DNA of 6,453 nucleotides. Origin: an uncultured Corynebacterium sp. Lineage in GTDB: Bacteria > Actinomycetota > Actinomycetes > Mycobacteriales > Mycobacteriaceae. A program made the translations under genes and the position numbers. The stretch covers positions 1-6,453 of the forward strand of contig NZ_CABTZR010000102.1 of assembly GCF_902489365.1 (NCBI RefSeq), in the 5' to 3' direction. The notes under the pieces are model-generated. The model did not search any database, was not told the origin of the DNA, and saw only the letters and a program-made list of their open reading frames with translations. Below, in pieces: positions 1-5,858 of the stretch (its first letter is position 1; every line of letters starts with the position of its first letter).

Positions 1-598
1 CAGACAGCGCTGCGCGGTCAAGCACGTGATCCGCGCCGAGTGAGGTGAGGTACTCCGACTGGGATTCCACGCGGCCGGTGACGGCGGTGACCTCGTAGCC
101 GGAAGACTTGAGCAGCTGGACCGCGATGGAGCCCACGCCGCCGGTGGCACCGGTGACGAGGATATGGCCCTTCGTCGTGCCGTGCGTGCGCAGCTGGTTC
201 ACGCAGATAGCGGCGGTGTATCCGGCCGTGCCAATTGCGGCGGCATCGTGCGCGCTGAAACGCTGGGGTACAGGGATGGTGGCTTCACCGTTGACGCGCT
301 GGCGGGTGGTGTAGCCGCCATGGCGGAACTCGCCCAGGCCATCGCCGCAGGAGACGACAAGCTGGCCAGGGCTCAAGCGTGAATCGGAAGTTTCCACCAC
401 GGTGCCCACCACATCGATGCCCGGGACGAGCGGATCGATGCGCATGACGCCCTTATCGCCCTCCAAGGCCATGGCGTCCTTGTAATTGAGGGAAGAAAAC
501 TGCACATCTACGACCGTGTCACCTTCCCCGAGCAGGGGCTGCTCCTGGAAAGAATGGGTTGCTCCGGAATCCGTGCGGGTGACAATGAGTGTGCTCAT
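1..598 (-). CDS. YhdH/AcuI-family NADPH-dependent medium-chain reductase (MDR superfamily), 3' end cut off by the window
   Basis: Only the first 199 residues are present; family members are about 330 residues, so roughly 60% is visible. Translation from ATG at 598 gives a GroES-like N-terminal domain with the family's SSLNYKD motif (residues 35-41) and PGID (59-62). IGTAGYTA (122-129) leads into the Rossmann domain with dinucleotide loop GATGGVGS (150-157), followed by TGR (174-176) and LGAD (186-189). No catalytic-zinc ligands are apparent, as expected for the zinc-free quinone-reductase/acrylyl-CoA reductase branch. Characterised relatives reduce acryloyl-CoA or other electrophilic double bonds using NADPH in the cytoplasm; the substrate here cannot be told from sequence. 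The start was chosen because an upstream TACGAT -10 places transcription at or next to the ATG and there is no Shine-Dalgarno, suggesting a leaderless mRNA. It is divergent from the VanZ gene. The family call is firm and the exact reaction is not. Confidence 0.88.
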   Translation of the reverse strand, partial: MSTLIVTRTDSGATHSFQEQPLLGEGDTVVDVQFSSLNYKDAMALEGDKGVMRIDPLVPGIDVVGTVVETSDSRLSPGQLVVSCGDGLGEFRHGGYTTRQRVNGEATIPVPQRFSAHDAAAIGTAGYTAAICVNQLRTHGTTKGHILVTGATGGVGSIAVQLLKSSGYEVTAVTGRVESQSEYLTSLGADHVLDRAALS

Positions 599-605
599 GG
601 GCACT

Positions 606-611
606 ATCGTA
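606..611 (-). promoter_or_regulatory. Candidate -10 element (TACGAT) of a leaderless promoter for the MDR reductase
   Basis: On the minus strand TACGAT ends 7 nt before the ATG at 598, which would put the transcription start on or beside the start codon. No purine-rich ribosome site lies upstream of the ATG, consistent with leaderless translation, which is common in corynebacteria. I could not see a convincing -35. Confidence 0.45.
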
Positions 612-640
612 CAGAGGATGTGAAGCAGTGTTTTCTGGCT

Positions 641-646
641 TATGCT
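641..646 (+). promoter_or_regulatory. Candidate -10 element (TATGCT) for the VanZ-family gene
   Basis: TATGCT fits the TAnnnT pattern and lies 38 nt upstream of the preferred ATG at 685, leaving room for a short leader that contains the Shine-Dalgarno-like AGGGTGA at 674-680. The -35 region is weak. The element sits in the 86 bp divergent intergenic region, about 30 bp from the opposing -10 at 606-611. Confidence 0.35.
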
Positions 647-684
647 TCAGCCGGTTTCCAGAGAACATCGTTAGGGTGAAGCGC

Positions 685-1257
685 ATGTCTGGGATTAAAG
701 CTCAACACCCGCGCAATAGGCTACGACCCGCGCCGGATCCATATCCGCACCTGCGTCGTGATTCCTTCTTGGTCGCGGCCCTGTCCCTGGTGGTCGTGGC
801 GTTGGCCACGATAGGCAAGTCCTTTATGGATATCCCCGGCGTGGTGGACGGCTCCGCGCATGCGGTGCGAAGGGTCAACCTGCAGCTCTTTGGCGGTTTT
901 GAGAACGCCTCCGTGTGGTACGGCGGGTGGACCGATCTCCTGGGGAATATTGCTCTCTTCATGCCGCTGGGCGCGGCGCTTTACGTGGCCGGGCGCAACC
1001 TTGCCAGTATTCGCTGGGGCCTGGGTGGGGCGATGCTCATCGGCCTCATGGTTAGCCTGTGCATAGAAAGCGCCCAGTACATCTTTGCCCTGGGCTTTAG
1101 CGACATTGATGATCTTCTGTACAACACCGTGGGCTCTGTCCTCGGCGCCGCACTCATGGCGCGCGTGGGGCGCGACGAGCAGGTGAAGATTCTGCGCCGC
1201 CTGGGATTCCTGCTTGCGCTGGCAGCGGTGGTGCTCCTCGCCATGGTGGCGTTGTAG
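685..1257 (+). CDS. VanZ-family integral membrane protein
   Basis: This is a 190-residue protein with a basic, proline-rich cytoplasmic N-terminus (about 1-26) and about five hydrophobic segments near residues 27-45, 82-102, 112-130, 146-160 and 172-190. VanZ-like features are the GNIALFMPLG stretch (87-96), the IESAQ motif in a membrane helix (Glu128, Gln131) and the acidic SDIDDLLYNTVG loop (139-150), followed by a Gly-rich helix. VanZ of enterococci gives low-level teicoplanin resistance, but most actinobacterial members have no known role. The frame is open upstream to an ATG at 589, but that would overlap the divergent reductase gene and its promoter. ATG 685 has an AGGGTGA ribosome site about 8 nt upstream and gives the normal family length. 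Its stop lies 3 bp from the stop of the convergent flavoprotein gene. The fold family is clear and the function is unknown. Confidence 0.85.
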   Translation: MSGIKAQHPRNRLRPAPDPYPHLRRDSFLVAALSLVVVALATIGKSFMDIPGVVDGSAHAVRRVNLQLFGGFENASVWYGGWTDLLGNIALFMPLGAALYVAGRNLASIRWGLGGAMLIGLMVSLCIESAQYIFALGFSDIDDLLYNTVGSVLGAALMARVGRDEQVKILRRLGFLLALAAVVLLAMVAL

Positions 1258-1260
1258 CGC

Positions 1261-2280
1261 CTAGCGGGAAGAGCGAACGAGCTTGGCGACGTCCCCCGCC
1301 ACCTGCCGTGCATAGGGTGACACACCAGTAATCGTGGCCGAGCCCGGACCAGTCCACGTGCCATAGCCCACGGGGAAGAATCCTTCCACCGTGGGCTTTC
1401 CTTCTGCCAACAGCCCGGGGAACGGGCGCAGCGCTGGGCGGAAGCCGGTGGCCCAGATAAGATCGCTGAAGCCCCGCTCGGTGAGTTCATCGAGGGAATC
1501 GAACATCGGGGTAGTGCCCAACAGCCCGCTATCCCGGGCCTTGAGGACGGGCGGGACCATGACGATATCTCCTAGCTCAGTTTCGGGGCCTGGGTCCGGT
1601 TCGCCGCGAAGCTTCGCCAGCATGCGCTGGCGGTTGCGGCTAAAGAGCACGCGCCCATCCACATCATCCGGCATCCAGCGCGGAGGGTGCGTGGTAAACC
1701 ACGTGGTGTCCACACCGGCGAGGGCTAGCTCGGCAGCAATCTGGGCACCGGAGTTGCCGGCGCCGACAACGGCCACACGGCTGGTATGGCCGCTGCTGGT
1801 TCTGTCTAAGAAAGGATTCGGCCCCGGGTAGCTCGCCGTGTGCCACTGGCGCCCCTGAAACTCACCGCGGTAGAAGGGGATGAACGGCGCGGACCACGTG
1901 CCCGTCGCGGCCACAACTGTGAGGGCGGAAAACTCACCGTGAGAGGTAAACAGGCGGAAGCGGGGGTCGTCGTCAAGCACGCGCTCCACCGCAACCCCGT
2001 GCCGGACCGGAAGGTCATAGCGCTGCTCATAACGGGTGAGGTAGTCCACCACGTGGGACGCCGGCGGGAAACCCGGGTAAGAAGGCATGGGCCAGCCGGG
2101 CAGCGTGGAGGATTGGGCATCGCTAAAGAGCGTGAGTGAGTCCCACACGTGTTGCCAGGCCCCGCCCGGGGAGGAGTTGGCGTCGAGGATGAGGAAATCG
2201 AGCTTCTGACGGCGCAGGTAATAGCCGGTGGCCAGGCCGGATTGGCCGCCACCCACCACGATGCAATCGTACGTATGCAT
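1261..2280 (-). CDS. ArsO-like NAD(P)H-dependent flavin-containing monooxygenase, third gene of the two-component operon
   Basis: This 339-residue protein has two Rossmann dinucleotide motifs: GGGQSG (10-15) for FAD, with Asp33 at the end of strand 2, and GAGNSG (173-178) for NADPH. Between them is FQGRQWHTASY (141-151), which fits the flavin-monooxygenase fingerprint FxGxxxHxxx(Y/F). ATG turns occur at 125-127 and in ATGFRP (277-282). The segment GGAWQHVWDSLTLFSDAQ (39-56) and LPGWPMP (60-66) resemble the ArsO group, named from arsenic operons; no ars gene is visible here, so an arsenic role is not supported. It is probably a soluble cytoplasmic oxygenase or reductase of unknown substrate. 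Its ATG directly follows the TAA of the response regulator (TAAATG, zero spacing) and has no own ribosome site, implying translational coupling and co-transcription with the sensor and regulator genes. Length is typical and there is no sign of damage. Confidence 0.87.
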   Translation of the reverse strand: MHTYDCIVVGGGQSGLATGYYLRRQKLDFLILDANSSPGGAWQHVWDSLTLFSDAQSSTLPGWPMPSYPGFPPASHVVDYLTRYEQRYDLPVRHGVAVERVLDDDPRFRLFTSHGEFSALTVVAATGTWSAPFIPFYRGEFQGRQWHTASYPGPNPFLDRTSSGHTSRVAVVGAGNSGAQIAAELALAGVDTTWFTTHPPRWMPDDVDGRVLFSRNRQRMLAKLRGEPDPGPETELGDIVMVPPVLKARDSGLLGTTPMFDSLDELTERGFSDLIWATGFRPALRPFPGLLAEGKPTVEGFFPVGYGTWTGPGSATITGVSPYARQVAGDVAKLVRSSR

Positions 2281-2901
2281 TTACTGGATGAGCTTTCGTT
2301 CGCGGGCAGCGGAGACGGCCGCCGTGCGGGTTTCCACGCCGAGCTTCTGATAGACGTGAATCAGGTGGGTCTTGACCGTGGCCTCGGAGATGAAGAGCTG
2401 CTGGGCAATCTGTTTGTTGGAGGCTCCCGTGGCTAGTGCTTGCAGGATCTCCAGCTCGCGGGGAGAAAGCGCGGTTTCCGGCTGGGCCAAGCGCTCCGCC
2501 AGGAGGTTGGTGACCTCAGGCGCCAAGGTGCGCTTTCCCGCAGCCGTGTCGAGCACCGCGGTGTGCAGCGTTTCCTCGGGAGCGTCCTTGAGCAGGTAAC
2601 CCAGCGCGCCCGCCTCCACGGCGGCCAGAATGTCCGCCTGCGTGTCATAGGTGGTGAGGATGAGCACCGGTGGACCGTCGAGCTCGCGCACGCGCCGGGT
2701 GGCGGCGATGCCGTCGACGTCTGGCATCTGAATATCGCAGACGACCACATCGATATGGGGAGCATCAGCATCCGTCAGCTGCTCGACGGCCGAGCCGTCG
2801 GAGCCTTCCAACACCACCTCGATGTCGGGGAAGGCGTTAAGAATCGCGCGCAGCCCGGCGCGGACCACGGGGTGATCATCGATGAGCATCACGTTAACCA
2901 T
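2281..2901 (-). CDS. chrA: NarL/LuxR-family response regulator, ChrA-like (heme-responsive)
   Basis: This is a complete 206-residue regulator. The receiver domain (about 2-118) has the acidic pair Asp8/Asp9, the phospho-acceptor Asp56 in CDIQMPDVDG, the switch Thr83/Thr84 and Lys105 in LLKDA. The C-terminal LuxR-type helix-turn-helix (about 145-206) reads LSPRELEIL, then SNKQIAQQLFISEATVKTH (161-179), the recognition helix region. It acts as a cytoplasmic, phosphorylation-controlled DNA-binding dimer. ATG 2901 has AGGAAG 8 nt upstream (2910-2915) and lies 8 bp inside the end of the kinase gene, a typical coupled pair. The symbol rests on context: a HisKA_3 kinase partner and a divergent MacB-type exporter, the arrangement of corynebacterial chrSA-hrtBA. 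The paralogous heme regulator HrrA is the main alternative, but it is not known for this neighbourhood. The family is certain and the ortholog call is an inference. Confidence 0.93.
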   Translation of the reverse strand: MVNVMLIDDHPVVRAGLRAILNAFPDIEVVLEGSDGSAVEQLTDADAPHIDVVVCDIQMPDVDGIAATRRVRELDGPPVLILTTYDTQADILAAVEAGALGYLLKDAPEETLHTAVLDTAAGKRTLAPEVTNLLAERLAQPETALSPRELEILQALATGASNKQIAQQLFISEATVKTHLIHVYQKLGVETRTAAVSAARERKLIQ

Positions 2902-4042
2902 TGCGGCTGCTTCCTGTTGGGATTCGCACCGCGAGCGCGGTGCCGGCGGGTGAAGATTCTACCTGGACGCTGCCGCCGACGCTGCGAACACGCTGCTCCA
3001 GGCCGGTTAACCCGAAGCCGCGCGGCCCTTCGATGCCGCGGCCGTCATCGACGACATCCAAGGTGATCTCATCCTCGAAAGAGCCCAGAGTGACCACGGC
3101 GCGGTCGGCATCGGCATGTTTCATGACATTGGTGAGTCCTTCGCGCGCGGCGCGCAGGATGACGTGGGAAAACTCGGCGGGGACATCAGCGCTACCGGTG
3201 AGTTTGAGCCCGAAGCGGGTGCGCAGCCCGAGGCCCGTGGCTTGGGCTTGGAGCTCATCCACGAGGGTGCGCAGTTCCGCGTCGATGGAGGAGGCAGGGG
3301 CTGCGAGCTCTTTGACGAAGCGCCGGGCCTCGGCCAGGTTGTCCTGGGCCACCTTTTCAATGAGCGCGAGCTGCTCGGTCACGTCCTGTTGCGCGGACGT
3401 GTTCTTGGCGGCGCGGCTGAGCAGGACGATGGAGGAAAGACCCTGCGCTACGGTGTCGTGGATTTCGCGGGAGAGACGTTCCCGTTCCTCGAGGCGCCCG
3501 GCTTGGTGCTCGCTGGCCGCCAGCTCCTCCTGGGTCTCACGCAGCTGCTTGGCGACGGCCGCGTGGTGCGCCGCCTCCGCCTGAACCCGGCGGGCGGCAT
3601 GGTAAACGGCTACGGCAAAGCAGGTTCCGATAAACGGACCGATGGCCGCGGCCGCAGTCCACCCCTGTGGGTGGAGCCACGCGGGGACGAAGGCGGCGAC
3701 GGCCCACAGCACCACGCTGGCAACGATGCCTGGCCAGAAGGGAAGCGCATGGATAAAGACGAAGACCAGCGGGAACTCGAGCCACATGAAGTCTTGGGCA
3801 TGCACCATGAGACCGACCCACAACAGGCATAGGGCGGCGAGCCACAACGTGGTGGGGATGGGGCGGGTGATGGTGCGGGAGCCGAAGACGACAAACCCCG
3901 TGTAGACCACTGCGAGTGCGATGGAGAGGCCGAAGACGCGGGCGTCGAGGCGCTCATCAGCCCAGGCGCGGAGTACGCCGAAGACGAGGAGAAAACCGAA
4001 CATCGCGTGGAGTCCCACGGTCCACAGTTTGTTGCTCATCAT
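2894..4042 (-). CDS. chrS: Membrane sensor histidine kinase (HisKA_3/HPK7), ChrS-like heme sensor
   Basis: From ATG 4042 the protein has 382 residues. The N-terminal ~150 residues form about six membrane segments (near 8-25, 37-53, 65-81, 87-102, 103-124 and 129-147) with very short loops, so there is no extracytoplasmic sensor domain and sensing is probably within the membrane. A coiled-coil-like linker (about 150-185) leads to the dimerisation/phospho-acceptor box REIHDTVAQG with His195. The ATPase domain carries the N box REGLTNVMKHA (Asn305), DDGRG (332-336) and GFGLTGLEQR (342-351). As recalled from the literature, ChrS/HrrS kinases of Corynebacterium sense heme through a six-helix membrane domain. 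Tyr47 and His81, within or near membrane segments, are possible heme-contact residues, but I cannot align them. Start choice: TTG 4054 overlaps a possible -10, GTG 4045 would suit a leaderless mRNA, and ATG 4042 or 4039 are the ordinary options. Confidence 0.9.
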   Translation of the reverse strand: MMSNKLWTVGLHAMFGFLLVFGVLRAWADERLDARVFGLSIALAVVYTGFVVFGSRTITRPIPTTLWLAALCLLWVGLMVHAQDFMWLEFPLVFVFIHALPFWPGIVASVVLWAVAAFVPAWLHPQGWTAAAAIGPFIGTCFAVAVYHAARRVQAEAAHHAAVAKQLRETQEELAASEHQAGRLEERERLSREIHDTVAQGLSSIVLLSRAAKNTSAQQDVTEQLALIEKVAQDNLAEARRFVKELAAPASSIDAELRTLVDELQAQATGLGLRTRFGLKLTGSADVPAEFSHVILRAAREGLTNVMKHADADRAVVTLGSFEDEITLDVVDDGRGIEGPRGFGLTGLEQRVRSVGGSVQVESSPAGTALAVRIPTGSSRNG

Positions 4043-4053
4043 CACGAGGCACA

Positions 4054-4059
4054 AGCCTA
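4054..4059 (-). promoter_or_regulatory. Candidate -10 element (TAGGCT) for the sensor-regulator-flavoprotein operon
   Basis: On the minus strand TAGGCT ends 8 nt before GTG 4045 and 11 nt before ATG 4042, so the mRNA would have almost no leader. A weak TTCGCC -35 (4077-4082) lies 17 bp upstream, immediately beside the palindrome at 4083-4098. Both boxes are poor matches, consistent with a weak or regulator-controlled promoter. Confidence 0.35.
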
Positions 4060-4082
4060 TCGCCTAGGTGGGGGAGGGCGAA

Positions 4083-4114
4083 TCAACCAACTGGTTGAGT
4101 GGAGGTTCAACTGG
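4083..4114. promoter_or_regulatory. Candidate operator: perfect palindrome TCAACCA-AC-TGGTTGA plus a repeated half-site
   Basis: In the divergent control region, TCAACCA (4083-4089) and TGGTTGA (4092-4098) are exact inverted copies separated by 2 bp. A further TCAAC (4107-4111) makes three half-sites (TCAAC, GTTGA, TCAAC). Equivalently, CAACTGG occurs twice as a direct repeat (4088-4094 and 4108-4114), 20 bp apart, about two helical turns. It lies between the putative -10 boxes of the kinase operon and the exporter operon. A dimeric NarL-type regulator is the natural candidate binder. The repeat is seen directly; the binding protein is inferred. Confidence 0.55.
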
Positions 4115-4123
4115 CTACTCGAT

Positions 4124-4129
4124 TACTTT
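4124..4129 (+). promoter_or_regulatory. Candidate -10 element (TACTTT) for the hrtBA-like exporter operon
   Basis: TACTTT fits TAnnnT and lies 28 nt upstream of the permease ATG, giving a short leader that includes the AGGA ribosome site at 4146-4149 (8 nt before ATG 4158). No recognisable -35 occurs 16-19 bp upstream. With a transcription start near 4136 the palindrome centre would be about -45, the usual position for an activator that replaces a missing -35. Confidence 0.4.
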
Positions 4130-4157
4130 CGGCGCACGCACACGCAGGATAAATAGT

Positions 4158-5153
4158 ATGTTCCTGGCATTGAGAGAGATAGTCACCGCCCGCGGTCGTT
4201 TCTTCCTGATCGGCGGCGTCGTGGCTCTCATTACGTTGTTGCTCGTTATGTTGTCCGGCCTGACCCAAGGCCTATCCAAACAAAATACGTCTGCCCTCGA
4301 GGCACTCGGGGAGCAGACTCCTTATGTGACCTTCTCGACGGAAGACCCGTCCTTCACCGAGTCGGAGATCTTCGCCGAGGACGTCCTCGCTTCTGGCATT
4401 CCGCTTGGTACTTCGCAGACCAAGCTGGAGGGCCACGGCGGCGTGGCAGTCTTCGGCCTGCCCGAAGGCACCCAGATCCCTGGCTCCAACACCGTGATTC
4501 CGGAGGAAGGCATGGTCTTGAGCCAATCCATCGATGAAGAGATGAACGCGCCTTCCCGGGGCACCCTTGGTGGTGTGGACCTCGATGTGCAGGCAGCGGT
4601 CGCGGATGAGTACTACTCCCACTCCCCGGTGGTGTGGGTTTCTACCGAAACCTGGCAGCAGGTCTCCCATTCTCCTGAGGACATGGTGGGCGTAGCCGTG
4701 CTGTCCCAGGAGCCGACCGACACCTCCGTGTCCATGGGCAAGGCCCTGTCCGGTCTTCCGGCTTATAGCTCGGAGCGCGGTTCCCTGCTGACCATGCAGG
4801 CCTTCCTCTACGGTATTTCCGCGCTGGTCACTATCGCTTTCCTGAGTATCTGGACCATCCAGCGCACCCGTGACCTGTCCATCCTGCGCGCCCTTGGCGC
4901 CAGCGTGAAGTACCTGCTCAAGGATGCCATCGCGCAGGCCGCCATCATCCTGGCGATCGGCGTTGGGGTAGGCGCGCTCGTCGGCTGGCTGCTGGGCCTT
5001 GCCACCCAAGGTGCCGTGCCCTTCGAGGTCTCCGCCATGACCGTCATTGTCCCAGCACTCGGCATCTGGTTGCTCGGCATCGCCGGTGCATTCCTAGCCA
5101 CCCGCCGCGTTTCCAAAATCAACCCGCTCGACGCCCTAGGAGGCAACGCCTAA
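4158..5153 (+). CDS. hrtB: MacB/FtsX-type ABC transporter permease, HrtB-like heme exporter subunit
   Basis: From ATG 4158 the protein has 331 residues. One N-terminal membrane helix (about 15-35) is followed by a hydrophilic extracytoplasmic domain (about 40-210), then three helices near 212-233, 260-283 and 292-314. This 1+3 topology with a large loop after helix 1 is that of MacB/FtsX permeases, which work by mechanotransmission, extracting substrates from the membrane rather than pumping them across it. The cytoplasmic RTRDLSILRALGAS segment (236-249) is the conserved coupling region that contacts the ATPase, and the C-terminus has the usual INPLDAL (321-327). In Corynebacterium, HrtBA protects cells from toxic heme and is activated by the divergent ChrSA system. 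The frame is open upstream to 4068, but that start would run through the palindrome. ATG 4158 has an AGGA ribosome site. The stop overlaps the next gene's start by one base. Confidence 0.9.
   Translation: MFLALREIVTARGRFFLIGGVVALITLLLVMLSGLTQGLSKQNTSALEALGEQTPYVTFSTEDPSFTESEIFAEDVLASGIPLGTSQTKLEGHGGVAVFGLPEGTQIPGSNTVIPEEGMVLSQSIDEEMNAPSRGTLGGVDLDVQAAVADEYYSHSPVVWVSTETWQQVSHSPEDMVGVAVLSQEPTDTSVSMGKALSGLPAYSSERGSLLTMQAFLYGISALVTIAFLSIWTIQRTRDLSILRALGASVKYLLKDAIAQAAIILAIGVGVGALVGWLLGLATQGAVPFEVSAMTVIVPALGIWLLGIAGAFLATRRVSKINPLDALGGNA
5138..5143 (+). promoter_or_regulatory. Strong ribosome binding site (AGGAGG) for the ABC ATPase gene
   Basis: AGGAGG inside the last codons of the permease gene lies 9 nt before ATG 5153. 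It fixes the ATPase start and suggests strong translation despite the TAATG overlap. Confidence 0.75.
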
Positions 5154-5800
5154 TGACTACCACCGTTACTCCCGCCCTGTCCCTCCGCGACATCGTGGTG
5201 ACCTACCCCGACGGCCAGTCCCGCACCACTGCACTCGACGGCGTGAGCCTGGACGTCAAGCCGGGGGAGCTCACCGCCGTGATCGGCGAGTCGGGCTCCG
5301 GCAAGTCTACGCTGCTCTCCGTAGCCGCCGGGCTCATCGAGCCGGACTCCGGCACCGTGGAGCGAACCGGCTCCCGCGGGCTCATCTTCCAGCAGGCCAA
5401 CCTGCTGGCCGCCCTGACGGCGCGCGAACAGCTGCTCATCATTGACCACATGGAGGGCTGCAAGCCGCGCCAGGATCGTGCCGATGAGCTGCTCAGCTTC
5501 GTGGGCTTGGAGGGCTTTGGCAACCGCCGCATGAACCAGCTCTCTGGTGGTCAGCGCCAGCGCGTCAATATTGCGCGCGCGCTCATGGGACAGCCTTCCG
5601 TGCTGCTTGCTGATGAGCCCACCTCTGCCCTCGACTCCACCCTCTCCCGCGAGATTGCCAAGCTCCTGCGCGGTGTCACCGATGACTTCGGCACCGCCAC
5701 GCTGTTCATCACGCATGACCGCAGCCTACTGGACTATGCCGACAACGTGGTCGAGGTCAAGGACGGAAAGCTCTCCGAATACTCCGAGCTAGCCGCGTAA
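5153..5800 (+). CDS. hrtA: ABC transporter ATPase, HrtA-like heme exporter subunit
   Basis: This 215-residue nucleotide-binding subunit has all catalytic motifs: Walker A GESGSGKST (45-53), the Q-loop at IFQQANLL (78-85), signature LSGGQ (130-134), Walker B VLLADEP (150-156) with catalytic Glu155, D-loop SALD (158-161) and switch His188 in FITHD. It belongs to the LolD/MacB/FtsE-type ATPases that pair with MacB/FtsX-fold permeases. It is somewhat short, with few residues between the Q-loop and the signature. Two copies should bind two permease subunits on the cytoplasmic face and drive removal of heme from the membrane. The ATG overlaps the permease stop by one base (TAATG), so the two are co-translated from the promoter near 4124. 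ABC ATPase function is certain; the heme role comes from the neighbouring ChrSA-like genes. Confidence 0.93.
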   Translation: MTTTVTPALSLRDIVVTYPDGQSRTTALDGVSLDVKPGELTAVIGESGSGKSTLLSVAAGLIEPDSGTVERTGSRGLIFQQANLLAALTAREQLLIIDHMEGCKPRQDRADELLSFVGLEGFGNRRMNQLSGGQRQRVNIARALMGQPSVLLADEPTSALDSTLSREIAKLLRGVTDDFGTATLFITHDRSLLDYADNVVEVKDGKLSEYSELAA

Positions 5801-5852
5801 AAACCCTCTCATCTCTCACGTGTTCATACAAAGGGGTAAATTAAAGCCCCGT

Positions 5853-5858
5853 TATGAT
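5853..5858 (+). promoter_or_regulatory. TATGAT -10-like element overlapping the first ATG of the YwaF-family gene
   Basis: TATGAT is the best -10 match in the window, but it contains the ATG at 5854. If it is used, transcription would begin near 5865 and translation would have to start downstream, for example at ATG 5902. The alternative -10 is TAAATT at 5837-5842, which would allow the ATG at 5854. No clear -35 is seen for either. Confidence 0.35.

Noticed and set aside
589..684. Extended N-terminus of the VanZ-family protein from ATG 589
   Set aside because: It would overlap the divergent reductase start and both promoters, has no ribosome site, and adds 32 residues unlike the family. ATG 685 has AGGGTGA upstream.
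1261..2280. Arsenic-resistance function for the flavoprotein
   Set aside because: The sequence resembles ArsO, but no arsR, arsB/acr3, arsC or similar gene is in the window, so the name would overstate what is known.
3116..3832. A 238-codon open frame on the plus strand opposite the kinase gene (also long frames at 2440-3066 plus and 4272-5009 minus)
   Set aside because: They lie antisense to genes with complete, motif-bearing products. Their translations are rich in Arg, Gly and His with no recognisable domain, as expected for shadows in high-GC DNA.
4043..4054. TTG at 4054 as the kinase start
   Set aside because: It adds only four residues, has no ribosome site and overlaps the candidate -10. 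GTG 4045 or ATG 4042 is more plausible.
4068..4157. Extended N-terminus of the permease from an ATG/GTG near 4068
   Set aside because: The added 30 residues would be encoded by the palindrome and promoter region. The protein from 4158 already begins like MacB/FtsX permeases and has an AGGA site.
5833..5850. GGGG-taaattaaag-CCCC as a terminator after the exporter operon
   Set aside because: The stem is only 4 bp with a 10-nt A/T loop and no T-run follows. I see no convincing terminator in 5801-5853.
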